Position numbers and translations under genes: made by a program. From Akkermansiaceae bacterium (GTDB taxonomy: Bacteria; Verrucomicrobiota; Verrucomicrobiia; Verrucomicrobiales; Akkermansiaceae): a DNA stretch of 64,000 nucleotides. The stretch's first letter is position 1. Each line of letters starts with the position of its first letter. A model generated the notes under the pieces. The model saw only the letters and a program-made list of their open reading frames with translations. It had not been told where the DNA came from and did not search any database. The stretch spans positions 155,209 to 219,208 of the forward strand of contig JACKPZ010000006.1 of the NCBI GenBank assembly GCA_024233135.1. Direction: 5' to 3'. Positions 1-8,179 of the stretch are shown here, piece by piece.

Positions 1-1
1 C

Positions 2-151
<150 letters not shown>

Positions 152-174
152 TCGACCGAACTCCCGCTTTTCCC

Positions 175-214
175 AACGCCGCCGTTCCCACCCGGGAGCG
201 GCGGCGTTTCTGTT
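175..214 (+). terminator. Rho-independent terminator after tpiA
   Basis: A perfect 10-bp inverted repeat (AACGCCGCCG and CGGCGGCGTT) with a 14-base loop starts 23 bases after the tpiA stop. It is followed by a short T-rich stretch (TCTGTT). The T-run is weak but the stem is long and GC-rich. Confidence 0.7.
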
Positions 215-252
215 AGCTTCCCGGCAGATGAACCTGAATTCCGAATGGAAAT

Positions 253-400
253 GGAAACCACGAAAGGCACAAAAAACACGAAAGGAAGGTGATCCAGCAG
301 GATCAGGGTGAATCACCCACAGAATGAGAGCCTCGCGGTTTCCAACTCTTTCGTTTTCGTGAACTTTGGTGTTTTTCGTGGTTTCTGTTTTTCTTTCCAG
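253..400. repeat. ACGAAA-rich intergenic palindromic element, copy 1
   Basis: The gap between tpiA and the next gene (152-518) holds an imperfect long inverted repeat. The left arm (253-285) is built from units such as CCACGAAAGGCACAAAAAACACGAAAG. The right arm (347-386) reads as its reverse complement with several mismatches and ends TTTTTCGTGGTTTC. About 60 bases separate the arms. A related element lies at 2281-2470. Apart from this element and the tpiA terminator, I see nothing else in the gap. Confidence 0.65.
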
Positions 401-518
401 AATGGATGACGTGCCGGTGGTTCGCAGGTTGTTTCCAAACCGAGGTCGCTTTGGCATGCAGCGAAGCCGCAGCTTGCCGGGCGGGCCGGCACCTGCCATT
501 CATCCGCCCGTTGTGGCG

Positions 519-1748
519 ATGGATCCCGCAGATTTCCGACGGAAGACCCGCTTCGTGGTGAGGCTGGGCCGCGCGCTGCACGAATGCGGGACGACCAGCC
601 AGCGGACCGAGCGCCACCTGATGAACGTCACCCGCATGCTCGGGCTGAACGGCAGCTTTCTCATCAGCCCCACGACCTTCACCTGCGCCTTCTGGGACGA
701 GGACCCGCTCGACCAGTTCATTCACATCGAACGAGTGGAACCTGCGGACAACAACCTCGGCCGCTTGTGGGAGATCGACCGTCTGGTGGAAAGCATCGCC
801 GACGGGCGCCTCAGTTTCTCCGAAGGGGCCGACGAACTCGATCGGCTCGCCGATGCACCGCTGAACTACTCGTTCGGGGCCAACGCCTTCTCCTGGGCCC
901 TCATGGGCGGCTCCTTCTCCGCACTGCTCTCCGCCAATCCGCTGGACTGCATCGCCGCGGCGCTGTTGTCGCTCGTCCTGTGTTTCATCGACCGCTCCGC
1001 CGCACGCCATTCCTCCTGGGGGCCGGTGGTCACCATCCTCGCGCCCTTCGTTTCGGGCGTGCTCGCCGGCAGCGCGGCGGCCTTCGGCATCGGCATCAAC
1101 GTCCCCTTCGTCATCCTTTCCTCGATCATCATCTTCATTCCCGGCCTCGCCCTCACCGTCGCCCTCACGGAAATCTCGGCCCGTCACCTGATCTCGGGCA
1201 GCTCCCGCCTCGTCGATGCCGTGATGCTGCTTCTCAAGCTGTTCTTCGGCGCCATCGGCGGCATGGCCGCGGCCAAGCTCATTTTCGAAGGGATCCAGAG
1301 CCCCGTGGAATGGTTGCCGCTGCTGCCGGACTGGAAAACCTGGCCCGCGATCGCCGGGCTGTCGTTCGGCATCGGCATCGCGTTGAACATCCCGCCGCGC
1401 AAGATGCTCTGGGGCCTGCTGTCCGCCGCCATCGCCTTCGGAGCCGCCAGCCTGGGCGAATCCTGGTTCGGCATGTACGCGGGCATGTTCCTCGGCGCCC
1501 TCGCCGTCGGACTCTACAGCAACCTGTTCTCCCGCCTCACCCGTGGCCCCGGATCGATCCTGATGACGCAGGGCATCATCCTGCTCGTCCCGGGAAGCAA
1601 AACCTACATGATCCTCAACCACTGGGTCTCCGGACAAGATATCCTTCCCGGCGCCAGCAGCGGCAACCAAGCGCTCATGGTCTTCATCGCCCTCATCGCC
1701 GGGTTGCTTTTTTCCAACGCCCTCCTGCCGACACAGAAGAGCCTCTGA
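519..1748 (+). CDS. ThrE-type threonine/serine exporter family membrane protein
   Basis: The 409-residue protein has a soluble N-terminal part of about 150 residues, with the family-typical stretch HECGTTSQRTERHLMNV, followed by about ten hydrophobic segments to the C-terminus. This layout matches the ThrE family, in which YjjP-like (DUF1212) and YjjB-like halves are fused. Family members export threonine, serine or small dicarboxylates across the inner membrane; the substrate here is not known. The frame is open further upstream to 366, but those 51 codons read through the intergenic repeat and look non-coding, so the ATG at 519 (MDPADFRR) is preferred. It converges with the next gene. Confidence 0.82.
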   Translation: MDPADFRRKTRFVVRLGRALHECGTTSQRTERHLMNVTRMLGLNGSFLISPTTFTCAFWDEDPLDQFIHIERVEPADNNLGRLWEIDRLVESIADGRLSFSEGADELDRLADAPLNYSFGANAFSWALMGGSFSALLSANPLDCIAAALLSLVLCFIDRSAARHSSWGPVVTILAPFVSGVLAGSAAAFGIGINVPFVILSSIIIFIPGLALTVALTEISARHLISGSSRLVDAVMLLLKLFFGAIGGMAAAKLIFEGIQSPVEWLPLLPDWKTWPAIAGLSFGIGIALNIPPRKMLWGLLSAAIAFGAASLGESWFGMYAGMFLGALAVGLYSNLFSRLTRGPGSILMTQGIILLVPGSKTYMILNHWVSGQDILPGASSGNQALMVFIALIAGLLFSNALLPTQKSL

Positions 1749-1814
1749 GGAAAACACGGACGGAGTTCGTTCACCTCCTCGCAGGGATTTTTCCAATCGT
1801 AGGATATGTTTCCT

Positions 1815-2144
1815 TCACCCCGCCTTGTTCCCGCCGTGTTCCTCACGGAACTCCTTCGCCTTCTTCAGACGCTCGGTGAATGCTGGGTCCATCGTCGGCA
1901 GGGTGGGAGGCGGGCGGTTGGCGAAGAGCTCGCCGCCGAGGCTGCCGAACAGCGAGTTGAGCAGCAGGAAACCGGCGCTGCCCATGCCGAGGATGACTCC
2001 CGTCCAGAGGATGCGTTGGGAGGTCGCCTCCGCGATGAGGCCCCAAGAAAGGAGGATCCCCCCGATGGTGGATCCCGCGATGCAGATCGCCAGCAGCCAG
2101 AAAACCACCGACTTCACCATTCCGTGTGGCAGATATCCTTTCAC
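1815..2144 (-). CDS. Small two-helix membrane protein, unknown function
   Basis: I do not recognise this 109-residue protein. It has two hydrophobic segments (about residues 9-35 and 45-68) and a charged, probably cytoplasmic tail rich in Lys and Glu (FTERLKKAKEFREE). The frame begins with GTG at 2144, preceded by GAGGAG at very short spacing; an ATG at 2120 (MVKSVVFW) is an alternative start. It is convergent with the ThrE-type gene and stands alone. The layout resembles the membrane subunits called AtpZ/AtpI, but nothing more specific supports that. Confidence 0.6.
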   Translation of the reverse strand: MKGYLPHGMVKSVVFWLLAICIAGSTIGGILLSWGLIAEATSQRILWTGVILGMGSAGFLLLNSLFGSLGGELFANRPPPTLPTMDPAFTERLKKAKEFREEHGGNKAG

Positions 2145-2280
2145 AACTCCTCACCGCTACAACTTCCGTTGAAAGTTAGCAAGCTCCGGATGGGGCGGAA
2201 CCGGCGGCCCCAACGAGCGGCGGAACATGTCCGCCGATGTCCATGAGGAAGCCGATGCCCCGCGCGTCCACGCCTGAAAA

Positions 2281-2470
2281 TGGAAACCGCGAAACGCACG
2301 AAAACCACGAAATCAGAATTCTCTGCAAAAGGCGCTCTCACTCGCTAGTGCACTCATCTGCCAGCTCCATTCAATTTCGTGCCATTTCGAGTCTTTCGTG
2401 GTTCGACCCTCTCCATTCAAAGCCCTCCGCTTCATCCCCCCAGCGGTCTTCGGTGTTTTCGTGGTGCCCA
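2281..2470. repeat. ACGAAA-rich intergenic palindromic element, copy 2
   Basis: The 335-base gap between the small membrane protein and the OHCU decarboxylase gene (2145-2479) is largely taken up by a second element of the same type as at 253-400. The left arm (2281-2313) reads GGAAACCGCGAAACGCACG and then AAAACCACGAAATC. Two right arms (2374-2403 and 2444-2468) carry reverse-complement units such as TCTTTCGTGGTTC and GTGTTTTCGTGG. I see no gene in the gap. Confidence 0.6.
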
Positions 2471-2479
2471 AAGCGCGAC

Positions 2480-2989
2480 CTACCCCTCGACAAGATCCTC
2501 GATCCGCAGCCGCGCGATGTGGTGGATCTGCCGCAGGGCCTCCGCGATTTCCTCGTCCCGGTCATGGGTCAGCCGTTTCTCGAAAGCTTCGAGCACGCTG
2601 TCGCGGGTGCTCATGCGGGCGCAGATGATGAAGGGGAAACCGAAGCGCGCGCGGTAGCGATCGTTGAGGTCGGTGAAACGATCGTATTCCTCGTCGCCCA
2701 GACGGTCGAGGCCGAGGCCGGATTGCTCGCGGGTGGACTCGGCGGTGAGCGCGCCGGCGCGGGCGAGTTTGCCGGCGAGGTCCGGGTGCGCGCGGATGAG
2801 TTCGAGTTTCCGCTCGTCGCTCGCTTCCTCGACAACGTCACGCATGGCGGCCACCAAAGCGTCGCGGGAGTCGAAAGGGCGTTCATCGGCCGCCTGTCCG
2901 GCGACCCAGGCCGAGTGTTCATACACGGCGCCGAAGGCTCCGATGAATCCGACGCTGCTGAGGCCGTTGACTTCGGCGATGGTCTTCAT
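2480..2989 (-). CDS. uraD: 2-oxo-4-hydroxy-4-carboxy-5-ureidoimidazoline (OHCU) decarboxylase
   Basis: This 169-residue enzyme converts OHCU, the product of 5-hydroxyisourate hydrolysis, to (S)-allantoin and so completes urate ring opening. The family signature is clear: a catalytic His in RAHPDLAGKLA (His68), EQSGLGLDRL (Glu88) and the FGFPFIICAR strand near residues 116-125. Length and order match stand-alone OHCU decarboxylases; it is not fused to uricase as in Bacillus PucL or to HIU hydrolase. The ATG at 2989 (MKTIAEVNGL) gives the normal N-terminus. It is divergent from xdhC, with only 66 bases between the starts, so the two probably share a control region. Confidence 0.92.
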   Translation of the reverse strand: MKTIAEVNGLSSVGFIGAFGAVYEHSAWVAGQAADERPFDSRDALVAAMRDVVEEASDERKLELIRAHPDLAGKLARAGALTAESTREQSGLGLDRLGDEEYDRFTDLNDRYRARFGFPFIICARMSTRDSVLEAFEKRLTHDRDEEIAEALRQIHHIARLRIEDLVEG

Positions 2990-3055
2990 GGCCCATGAGT
3001 TTCCCCACGTCGGGCGCTTTGGCAATCGGGATTGCCGGCGGCGGCCGCCTCACCG

Positions 3056-3841
3056 ATGCTCACCGCCATGGATGTGTGGGAGAAACTCGCCGATCTCCGC
3101 CGGCACGGCCGTGCGGTGGTGGTTGTCACCGTCGCCGAGGTCCGCGGCAGCGTGCCCGGCGAGGCGGGCGCCAAGGCGTTGGTGACATCCGACGGCCTGG
3201 TGTCCGGCACGCTCGGCGGCGGCAAGGTCGAGGCCCGCGCCATCGCCGAGGCGAGGGATTTGTTGGAAAGCGGCGGCGACCGCTGCCGGCTCCGCACCTG
3301 GAACCTCCAGCGCGACATCGGCATGACCTGCGGCGGCGAGATGGGCTTTCTCTTCGAACGCATCGACCCCGCCGACGACTGGCACATCGTCGTCTTCGGT
3401 GCGGGCCATGTTTCCCAAGCCCTGCTGCCGCTGCTGTCCACCCTGCGTTGCCAGATCGATGTGATCGACACGCGCCCGGAGTGGATCGAGCGCATCCCGC
3501 CCGCGCCGAACGTCCGCCTCCATGCGGTGGCGGAGTTCGAAGACGGTGTCGGGTTCGTGCGACCATCGTCGTTCGTCCTCTCGATCACCAAGGGCCACTC
3601 ATCCGACCGTCCGGTGCTTCGCGAGGTGCTCCGCCGTCATCCGGACATTCCGTTTCTCGGCGCCATCGGCAGCGCGTCGAAACGCGCCGTGCTCCTCCGC
3701 GAACTCGGCGAAGACGGCATCCCCCGCGACCTGCTCGAAACAATCGTCTGCCCCCTCGGCCTGCCGATCGGCGGCAACGACCCGGCCGAGATCGCCATCA
3801 GCGTGGCCGCACAGCTTTTGGAACGGCGGGGGAGTGGATGA
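3056..3841 (+). CDS. xdhC: XdhC-family xanthine dehydrogenase maturation factor
   Basis: XdhC proteins bind molybdenum cofactor, promote its sulfuration and insert it into xanthine dehydrogenase. The 261-residue protein has the N-terminal XdhC/CoxI domain with RGSVPGEAGAKALV and the GMTCGGEM motif. The C-terminal Rossmann-like domain starts at VVFGAGHVSQAL and includes FLGAIGSASKRA and PIGGNDPAEIAISVAAQ. The ATG at 3056 (MLTAMDVWEKL) or the one at 3068 starts the conserved region. It lies beside the purine cluster and its likely client is the single-chain xanthine dehydrogenase at 4469-8179, although a toxin-antitoxin pair now sits between them. Confidence 0.9.
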   Translation: MLTAMDVWEKLADLRRHGRAVVVVTVAEVRGSVPGEAGAKALVTSDGLVSGTLGGGKVEARAIAEARDLLESGGDRCRLRTWNLQRDIGMTCGGEMGFLFERIDPADDWHIVVFGAGHVSQALLPLLSTLRCQIDVIDTRPEWIERIPPAPNVRLHAVAEFEDGVGFVRPSSFVLSITKGHSSDRPVLREVLRRHPDIPFLGAIGSASKRAVLLRELGEDGIPRDLLETIVCPLGLPIGGNDPAEIAISVAAQLLERRGSG

Positions 3842-3943
3842 TGGGTGTCGATAGGGCTGGGGTCGGGAGTCATCACCAATGGCCATTCGGGAAGCTGGTA
3901 AACTCAGACTCGCTTTCCGGTGGGAAGGGTCTATTTTCCATGC

Positions 3944-4171
3944 ATGACCGCGGTGACGATATTGCAGAAGAGCGTTCGGTATGACCGGGGCGGCAAGCCG
4001 GTCGAAGTGGTGATCCCATACGAGGAGTTCCTTGATTTCATCGAGACATACGCACTCGATCTCAGCGACGAGGAAAAGGACTCGATTCGCGAGGCCAAGG
4101 CAGACCGTGAGGCCGGACGAACCGGAAATTTCGTCGCATTGGAGGACCTCGAAAAGGATCTCGGCCTCTGA
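3944..4171 (+). CDS. Type II antitoxin, small acidic protein
   Basis: This 75-residue protein ends 12 bases before a RelE/ParE-type toxin gene, which is the usual antitoxin-first order. It begins MTAVTILQKSVRYDRGG, contains VEVVIPYEEFLDFIETY like Phd/RelB-type antitoxins, and has a highly charged second half (LSDEEKDSIREAKADREAG) that would wrap the toxin. It probably binds the operon promoter through its N-terminal part and neutralises the toxin by direct contact. The ATG at 3944 is chosen because the upstream GTG (3920) would add nine residues unlike the family. Confidence 0.75.
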   Translation: MTAVTILQKSVRYDRGGKPVEVVIPYEEFLDFIETYALDLSDEEKDSIREAKADREAGRTGNFVALEDLEKDLGL

Positions 4172-4183
4172 GGACGACTTTAG

Positions 4184-4459
4184 ATGCGCTCCATCGTCTT
4201 CCACCGCCGCGCCGCCCGCTACCTGAGTCGCATGCCACGCGACCGTGCCGTCCAAGTGCGCGACGCCTTGCGCGAGGTTGCCGCTCTCGACGACATTTCG
4301 AGCCATCCCGCGGTCAAATCGATGGCTGGCGCCATGGCCGGTTGGTCTCGGCTGCGGGTAGGTAGCTACCGGGCGATCCTACAGGTGACCATCGTCGAGA
4401 TCGACGAAGTGCTCTATGTGGACGCAATCGGTCCGCGCGGAGACATCTACAAGGGCTGA
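4184..4459 (+). CDS. RelE/ParE-family toxin
   Basis: The 91-residue protein has the compact RelE/ParE fold pattern. It opens with the strand MRSIVFHRRAARYL, then SRMPRDRAVQVRDALREVAAL, and ends with the paired strands WSRLRVGSYRAILQV and EVLYVDAIGPRGDIYKG. RelE members cut mRNA in the ribosome and ParE members poison gyrase. The GSYRAIL and GPRGDIY features are closer to RelE, but the target cannot be decided from sequence. It is cotranscribed with the preceding antitoxin. Its stop lies 9 bases from the converging xanthine dehydrogenase stop, so the pair is wedged into the purine cluster. Confidence 0.8.
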   Translation: MRSIVFHRRAARYLSRMPRDRAVQVRDALREVAALDDISSHPAVKSMAGAMAGWSRLRVGSYRAILQVTIVEIDEVLYVDAIGPRGDIYKG

Positions 4460-4468
4460 GACGATCTT

Positions 4469-7400
4469 CTACCCGGGGTTTTCCATAAGTCCACGGTCGA
4501 ACGCTTTGGAGGTGCCCGTGGCATTCATCGCACCGATCGCCAATTTCACGGTTTCCGGAGTGAGCGGTGAGGGAAGGTCGGTGCGCGTGGCGCCGAAGGC
4601 ATGGATCGCGTCCCGAAGCGCCTCGCGGCCGGAGATGGCCAGCATGAGCGGCGGTTCGCCGACGGCTTTCGATCCGTGGATGGTGCGCGGCTGCGCGGTG
4701 TCCTGTAGCAGCGCGACTCGGAAATCCGCGGGCGCGTCGCTGATCGCCGGGATCGCGTAGGTGCTCGCGCTGTGGGTGAGCAGGCGGCCGCTGTCGTCCC
4801 ACTTGAGTTCCTCGCAGGTGAGCCAGCCGTAGCCTTGCAAGAAACCACCTTCGATCTGCCCGCGGTCGACCAGCGGGTTGAGCGAGTCGCCGACGTCGTG
4901 GAGGATGTCGACGCGCCGGAGTTGATGGATTCCCGTGAACCCATCGACCTCCACCTCGCTCACCGCGCTGCCGAAAGCGAAGTAATGGAACGGCCGCCCC
5001 TTCGGGTTGTCCTGGTTCCAGTCCCATTCGAGATCGGGCGTGGCGTAGAAACCCGCGGCCGAGAGCTGGATGCGGCGCGTGTAGGCGAGGGCGGCGAGTT
5101 CGGAGAACGGCATCGTTCCGTCGCGTCCGCGGACCTCGCCGTCTTCGAATACGATGTCGGAAATCTCGCCGCCGAGTTTCTCCGCGGCGAGTGGAGAGAG
5201 GCGGGCGCGGAGCTGCGCACAGGCGTCGGCGACGGCCATGCCGTTGAGGTCGGAGCCCGAGGATGCCGCGGTGGCCGAGGTGTTCGGCACCTTGTCCGTT
5301 CGGGTGTGCATCAGCCGGATGCTTTCCTTCGGCAGTCCGAGTTCGCGCATCGCCACGCCGAGGATCTTGGTGTGGAGCCCCTGGCCCATCTCGGTGCCGC
5401 CGTGGTTCACCTGCACCGAGCCGTCGGCGTAGACGAGCACCAGCGCGCCGGCCTGGTTGTAGTGTTTCAACGTGAAGCTGATGCCGAACTTCACCGGCGT
5501 GATCGCGAGCCCGCGTTTGCGGAACGGATGAGCCGCGTTCCACGCGTCGATCTCCTGCCGGCGCGCGGCGAAGTCCGATGAAACGAGGAGTTTCCCCCAC
5601 ATCGTGCCGAGGTGGTTGTTCTCGATGGGCTCGCCGTAGTGCGTCGTGTTCGTCTCGCCCTCGCCCTGATAGAAATTCCGCGCCCGCACCTGCTCCGGCG
5701 GCAGTCCGGTTTCCTCGGCGATGCGCGAGACGACTTCCTCGATGACCAGCATGCCCTGTGGACCGCCGAATCCGCGGAACGCGGTGTGCGACGTGACGTT
5801 CGTCTTGCAGACCCGCCCGCGGAAGCGGACGTGAGGAATGAAATAGGCATTGTCGAGGTGGAACAATGCCCGGTCGTTCACCGGCAGCGACAGGTCGAGC
5901 GACCAGCCACCATCGGAGAACAACTCGATGTCCGCCGCCTCGATCCGGCCGTCGGGATGGTGGCCGATCTTGTATTTCGCGAGAAACGGATGGCGCTTGC
6001 CAGTGGTCTCGATGTCGATGTCGCGATCGAGCTGCATGCTCACCGGTCGTCCCGTGCGCAACGTGGCGATGGCGCAGAGCGCGGCCCATGGATTCGCTTG
6101 CGACTCCTTGCCGCCGAAGCCGCCGCCCATGCGCGGGCACTCGACGACCACCCGGTGTTTCGCCCAGCCGAGGACCTCGGCGACGATGGTCTGCGTCTCG
6201 CTCGGGTGTTGCGTGGACGATCGGATGAAAACGCCGCCTTCGCCATCGACTTCGGCATACGCGGCCTGGGTTTCCAGATAGAACTGCTCCTGCCCGCCGA
6301 TGGAGAAACTGCCTTCGATCACGTGCGGCGAAGCAGCCAGCGCGGCATCGACATCGCCGCGCTTCAAGACATGCGGATCGGTGTGGAAAGAACCCGCGGC
6401 GATGGCGTTCCCGATCCCGATCACCGGCGGAAGTTCCTCCACGCGGACTTCGACCATAGCCGCCGCCGCACGTGCCTGCTCCAGCGTTTCCGCGATCACC
6501 GCGGCGATCATCTGGCCGCGGAACTCGATGATTTCCTCCGCGAACAACGGTTCGTCGTGCCGCGAAGGCCCCGTGTTGTTCATGCTCGGAACATCGGCCG
6601 CCGTCAGCACCGCGCGCACCCCGGGCGCGGTAAGGGCGCTCGAAACATCGATGCCTTCGAGTTTCCCCCGCGCCACGTTCGAGCGGACCGGCCACACGTG
6701 CAGCGTCCCGCCGCGGAGCGCGATGTCCCGCGTGTACAGCGCGCCGCCGGTGACGTGGCCCACCGCCGATTCGTGGGGAAGGTCCCTGCCGGTGGGTGGG
6801 AAATCCGAACCCGCGGGATCGAGAAACAACGGCGGATCATCCGCCAGCAGGTGTTTCTGATAGAGTTCGCGGATGAGCGCCTTGCGATAGGCCGCGCTGC
6901 CGCGGAGATCGTCGAGCGGGGTGAAGGCCCGGTCCAGAAGCTCCAGGATTTCCGGCGATGTGGCATCCGAAACGGGTTTTCCCAACAAAGCCCGTTCCGC
7001 CTCCGTGGCCCGCGCCGGTGTCGCGGCGACTCCGCCATAGGCGAGGCGCGCCTCGCGGATGATTCCATTTTCGTCCGTGGCGATCCGGATGGCGGCGGCC
7101 ACGGTGGAGATATCCATTTCCCGGCGTTTGGATACCTTGTGAAACGTGCAGCGCCCCGGCTTGTCGCGCGGGATGTGGATGGTGGCGAGAATCTCGCCTT
7201 TGCGCATTGCCGTCTTGCGGTAGCTCGTGAAGAACCCGTCGAGCGGCACGATGCGCGATCCATCCGCGGAAACGAGCGTGACGGATGCATCGAGCGCCAG
7301 CAGCACCGGTGCGGAATCGCCGATGGGCGATGCGGTCACCAGGTTGCCGCCAAGCGTCGCGCGGTGGCGGATCTGCCGCGAGGCGAAGAGCCGGAGCATC

Positions 7401-8179
7401 GTGTCGATGGCGGGAAACTCGCCGCCCAGCGCGTCGGCGAGGTCGGTGAGCGGAACCGCCGCGCCGATGTGCCATGCGGTTTCGTCAGAAACGATCCGGG
7501 TGAGTTCCTCGACCTGTTCGAGCGAGATCAGCAAGGCCGGACGCTGGTGGCGTTTGTTGAACAAAACGGCGAGTTCGGTGGCACCCGCGACGAAGGGGGC
7601 GTCCGGGTGTTTCGCGCGAAGTTCGAGCGCTTCCGCCAGGGACTTCGGTTTCAGGAAACACGGGGCGTTTCCCTCGTCGGCCGCGGTGTCTGAAACCGGG
7701 ACGCCGGTCTTTCCGACGCGGGCCGCGGCTTCGCGGATCGGACGGTATCCGGTGCAGCGGCAGAGGTTTCCGCACAACTGGTCGGCAGCGGCGGACGGAT
7801 CATGGGCCACACCGCGGGCAGAAGCCTCAGCGAGGGAGCAGACAAAGCCCGGTGTGCAGTAACCGCACTGTGAGCCACCGGCTTCGGCGAGGACTTGCTG
7901 CGCGGGATGGAGGACGCCGTCCGCCCCCTGCAAACCTTCCGCGGTGACGATTTCCCTGCCTGATAGAGAATGGACCAGCGCGAGACAGGAATTGATCGCG
8001 CGGGGCGCGTTATTCCGATCCATCAACAGGACCGTGCACGCACCGCAGTCGCCTTCGTTGCATCCCTCCTTGCTGCCGGTGATTCCGTGGTTGCGGAGGA
8101 AATCGAGCAGCGTCGCGTGCGCCGGTGCGTCGCCGATCCCGATGAGCGATCCGTTGACGAGAATGGAGGGGGGATTCAT
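4469..8179 (-). CDS. Single-chain xanthine dehydrogenase (Fe-S, FAD and molybdopterin domains fused)
   Basis: The 1236-residue enzyme oxidises hypoxanthine and xanthine to urate. Two [2Fe-2S] domains lie at the N-terminus, with Cys40, Cys45, Cys48 and Cys65, then Cys105, Cys108, Cys140 and Cys142 (LCGNLCRCTGYRPI). An FAD domain follows (AGATELAVL, LGGNLVTASPIGD; about residues 170-440). The large Moco domain contains RMGGGFGGKES, HTAFRGFGGPQG, GTEMGQGLHTK and, near the C-terminus, KAVGEPPLM with the catalytic Glu. Many bacteria split this protein into XdhA and XdhB; here the order is that of the eukaryotic one-chain enzyme. The ATG at 8179 overlaps the stop of the preceding gene (ATGA), implying translational coupling. 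The frame stays open upstream only as a shadow of that gene. Confidence 0.95.
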   Translation of the reverse strand: MNPPSILVNGSLIGIGDAPAHATLLDFLRNHGITGSKEGCNEGDCGACTVLLMDRNNAPRAINSCLALVHSLSGREIVTAEGLQGADGVLHPAQQVLAEAGGSQCGYCTPGFVCSLAEASARGVAHDPSAAADQLCGNLCRCTGYRPIREAAARVGKTGVPVSDTAADEGNAPCFLKPKSLAEALELRAKHPDAPFVAGATELAVLFNKRHQRPALLISLEQVEELTRIVSDETAWHIGAAVPLTDLADALGGEFPAIDTMLRLFASRQIRHRATLGGNLVTASPIGDSAPVLLALDASVTLVSADGSRIVPLDGFFTSYRKTAMRKGEILATIHIPRDKPGRCTFHKVSKRREMDISTVAAAIRIATDENGIIREARLAYGGVAATPARATEAERALLGKPVSDATSPEILELLDRAFTPLDDLRGSAAYRKALIRELYQKHLLADDPPLFLDPAGSDFPPTGRDLPHESAVGHVTGGALYTRDIALRGGTLHVWPVRSNVARGKLEGIDVSSALTAPGVRAVLTAADVPSMNNTGPSRHDEPLFAEEIIEFRGQMIAAVIAETLEQARAAAAMVEVRVEELPPVIGIGNAIAAGSFHTDPHVLKRGDVDAALAASPHVIEGSFSIGGQEQFYLETQAAYAEVDGEGGVFIRSSTQHPSETQTIVAEVLGWAKHRVVVECPRMGGGFGGKESQANPWAALCAIATLRTGRPVSMQLDRDIDIETTGKRHPFLAKYKIGHHPDGRIEAADIELFSDGGWSLDLSLPVNDRALFHLDNAYFIPHVRFRGRVCKTNVTSHTAFRGFGGPQGMLVIEEVVSRIAEETGLPPEQVRARNFYQGEGETNTTHYGEPIENNHLGTMWGKLLVSSDFAARRQEIDAWNAAHPFRKRGLAITPVKFGISFTLKHYNQAGALVLVYADGSVQVNHGGTEMGQGLHTKILGVAMRELGLPKESIRLMHTRTDKVPNTSATAASSGSDLNGMAVADACAQLRARLSPLAAEKLGGEISDIVFEDGEVRGRDGTMPFSELAALAYTRRIQLSAAGFYATPDLEWDWNQDNPKGRPFHYFAFGSAVSEVEVDGFTGIHQLRRVDILHDVGDSLNPLVDRGQIEGGFLQGYGWLTCEELKWDDSGRLLTHSASTYAIPAISDAPADFRVALLQDTAQPRTIHGSKAVGEPPLMLAISGREALRDAIHAFGATRTDLPSPLTPETVKLAIGAMNATGTSKAFDRGLMENPG

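Noticed and set aside
303..1796. A 497-codon open frame on the minus strand
   Set aside because: It is antisense to the ThrE-type exporter; the translation is Glu/Gly/Arg-rich and starts inside the intergenic region.
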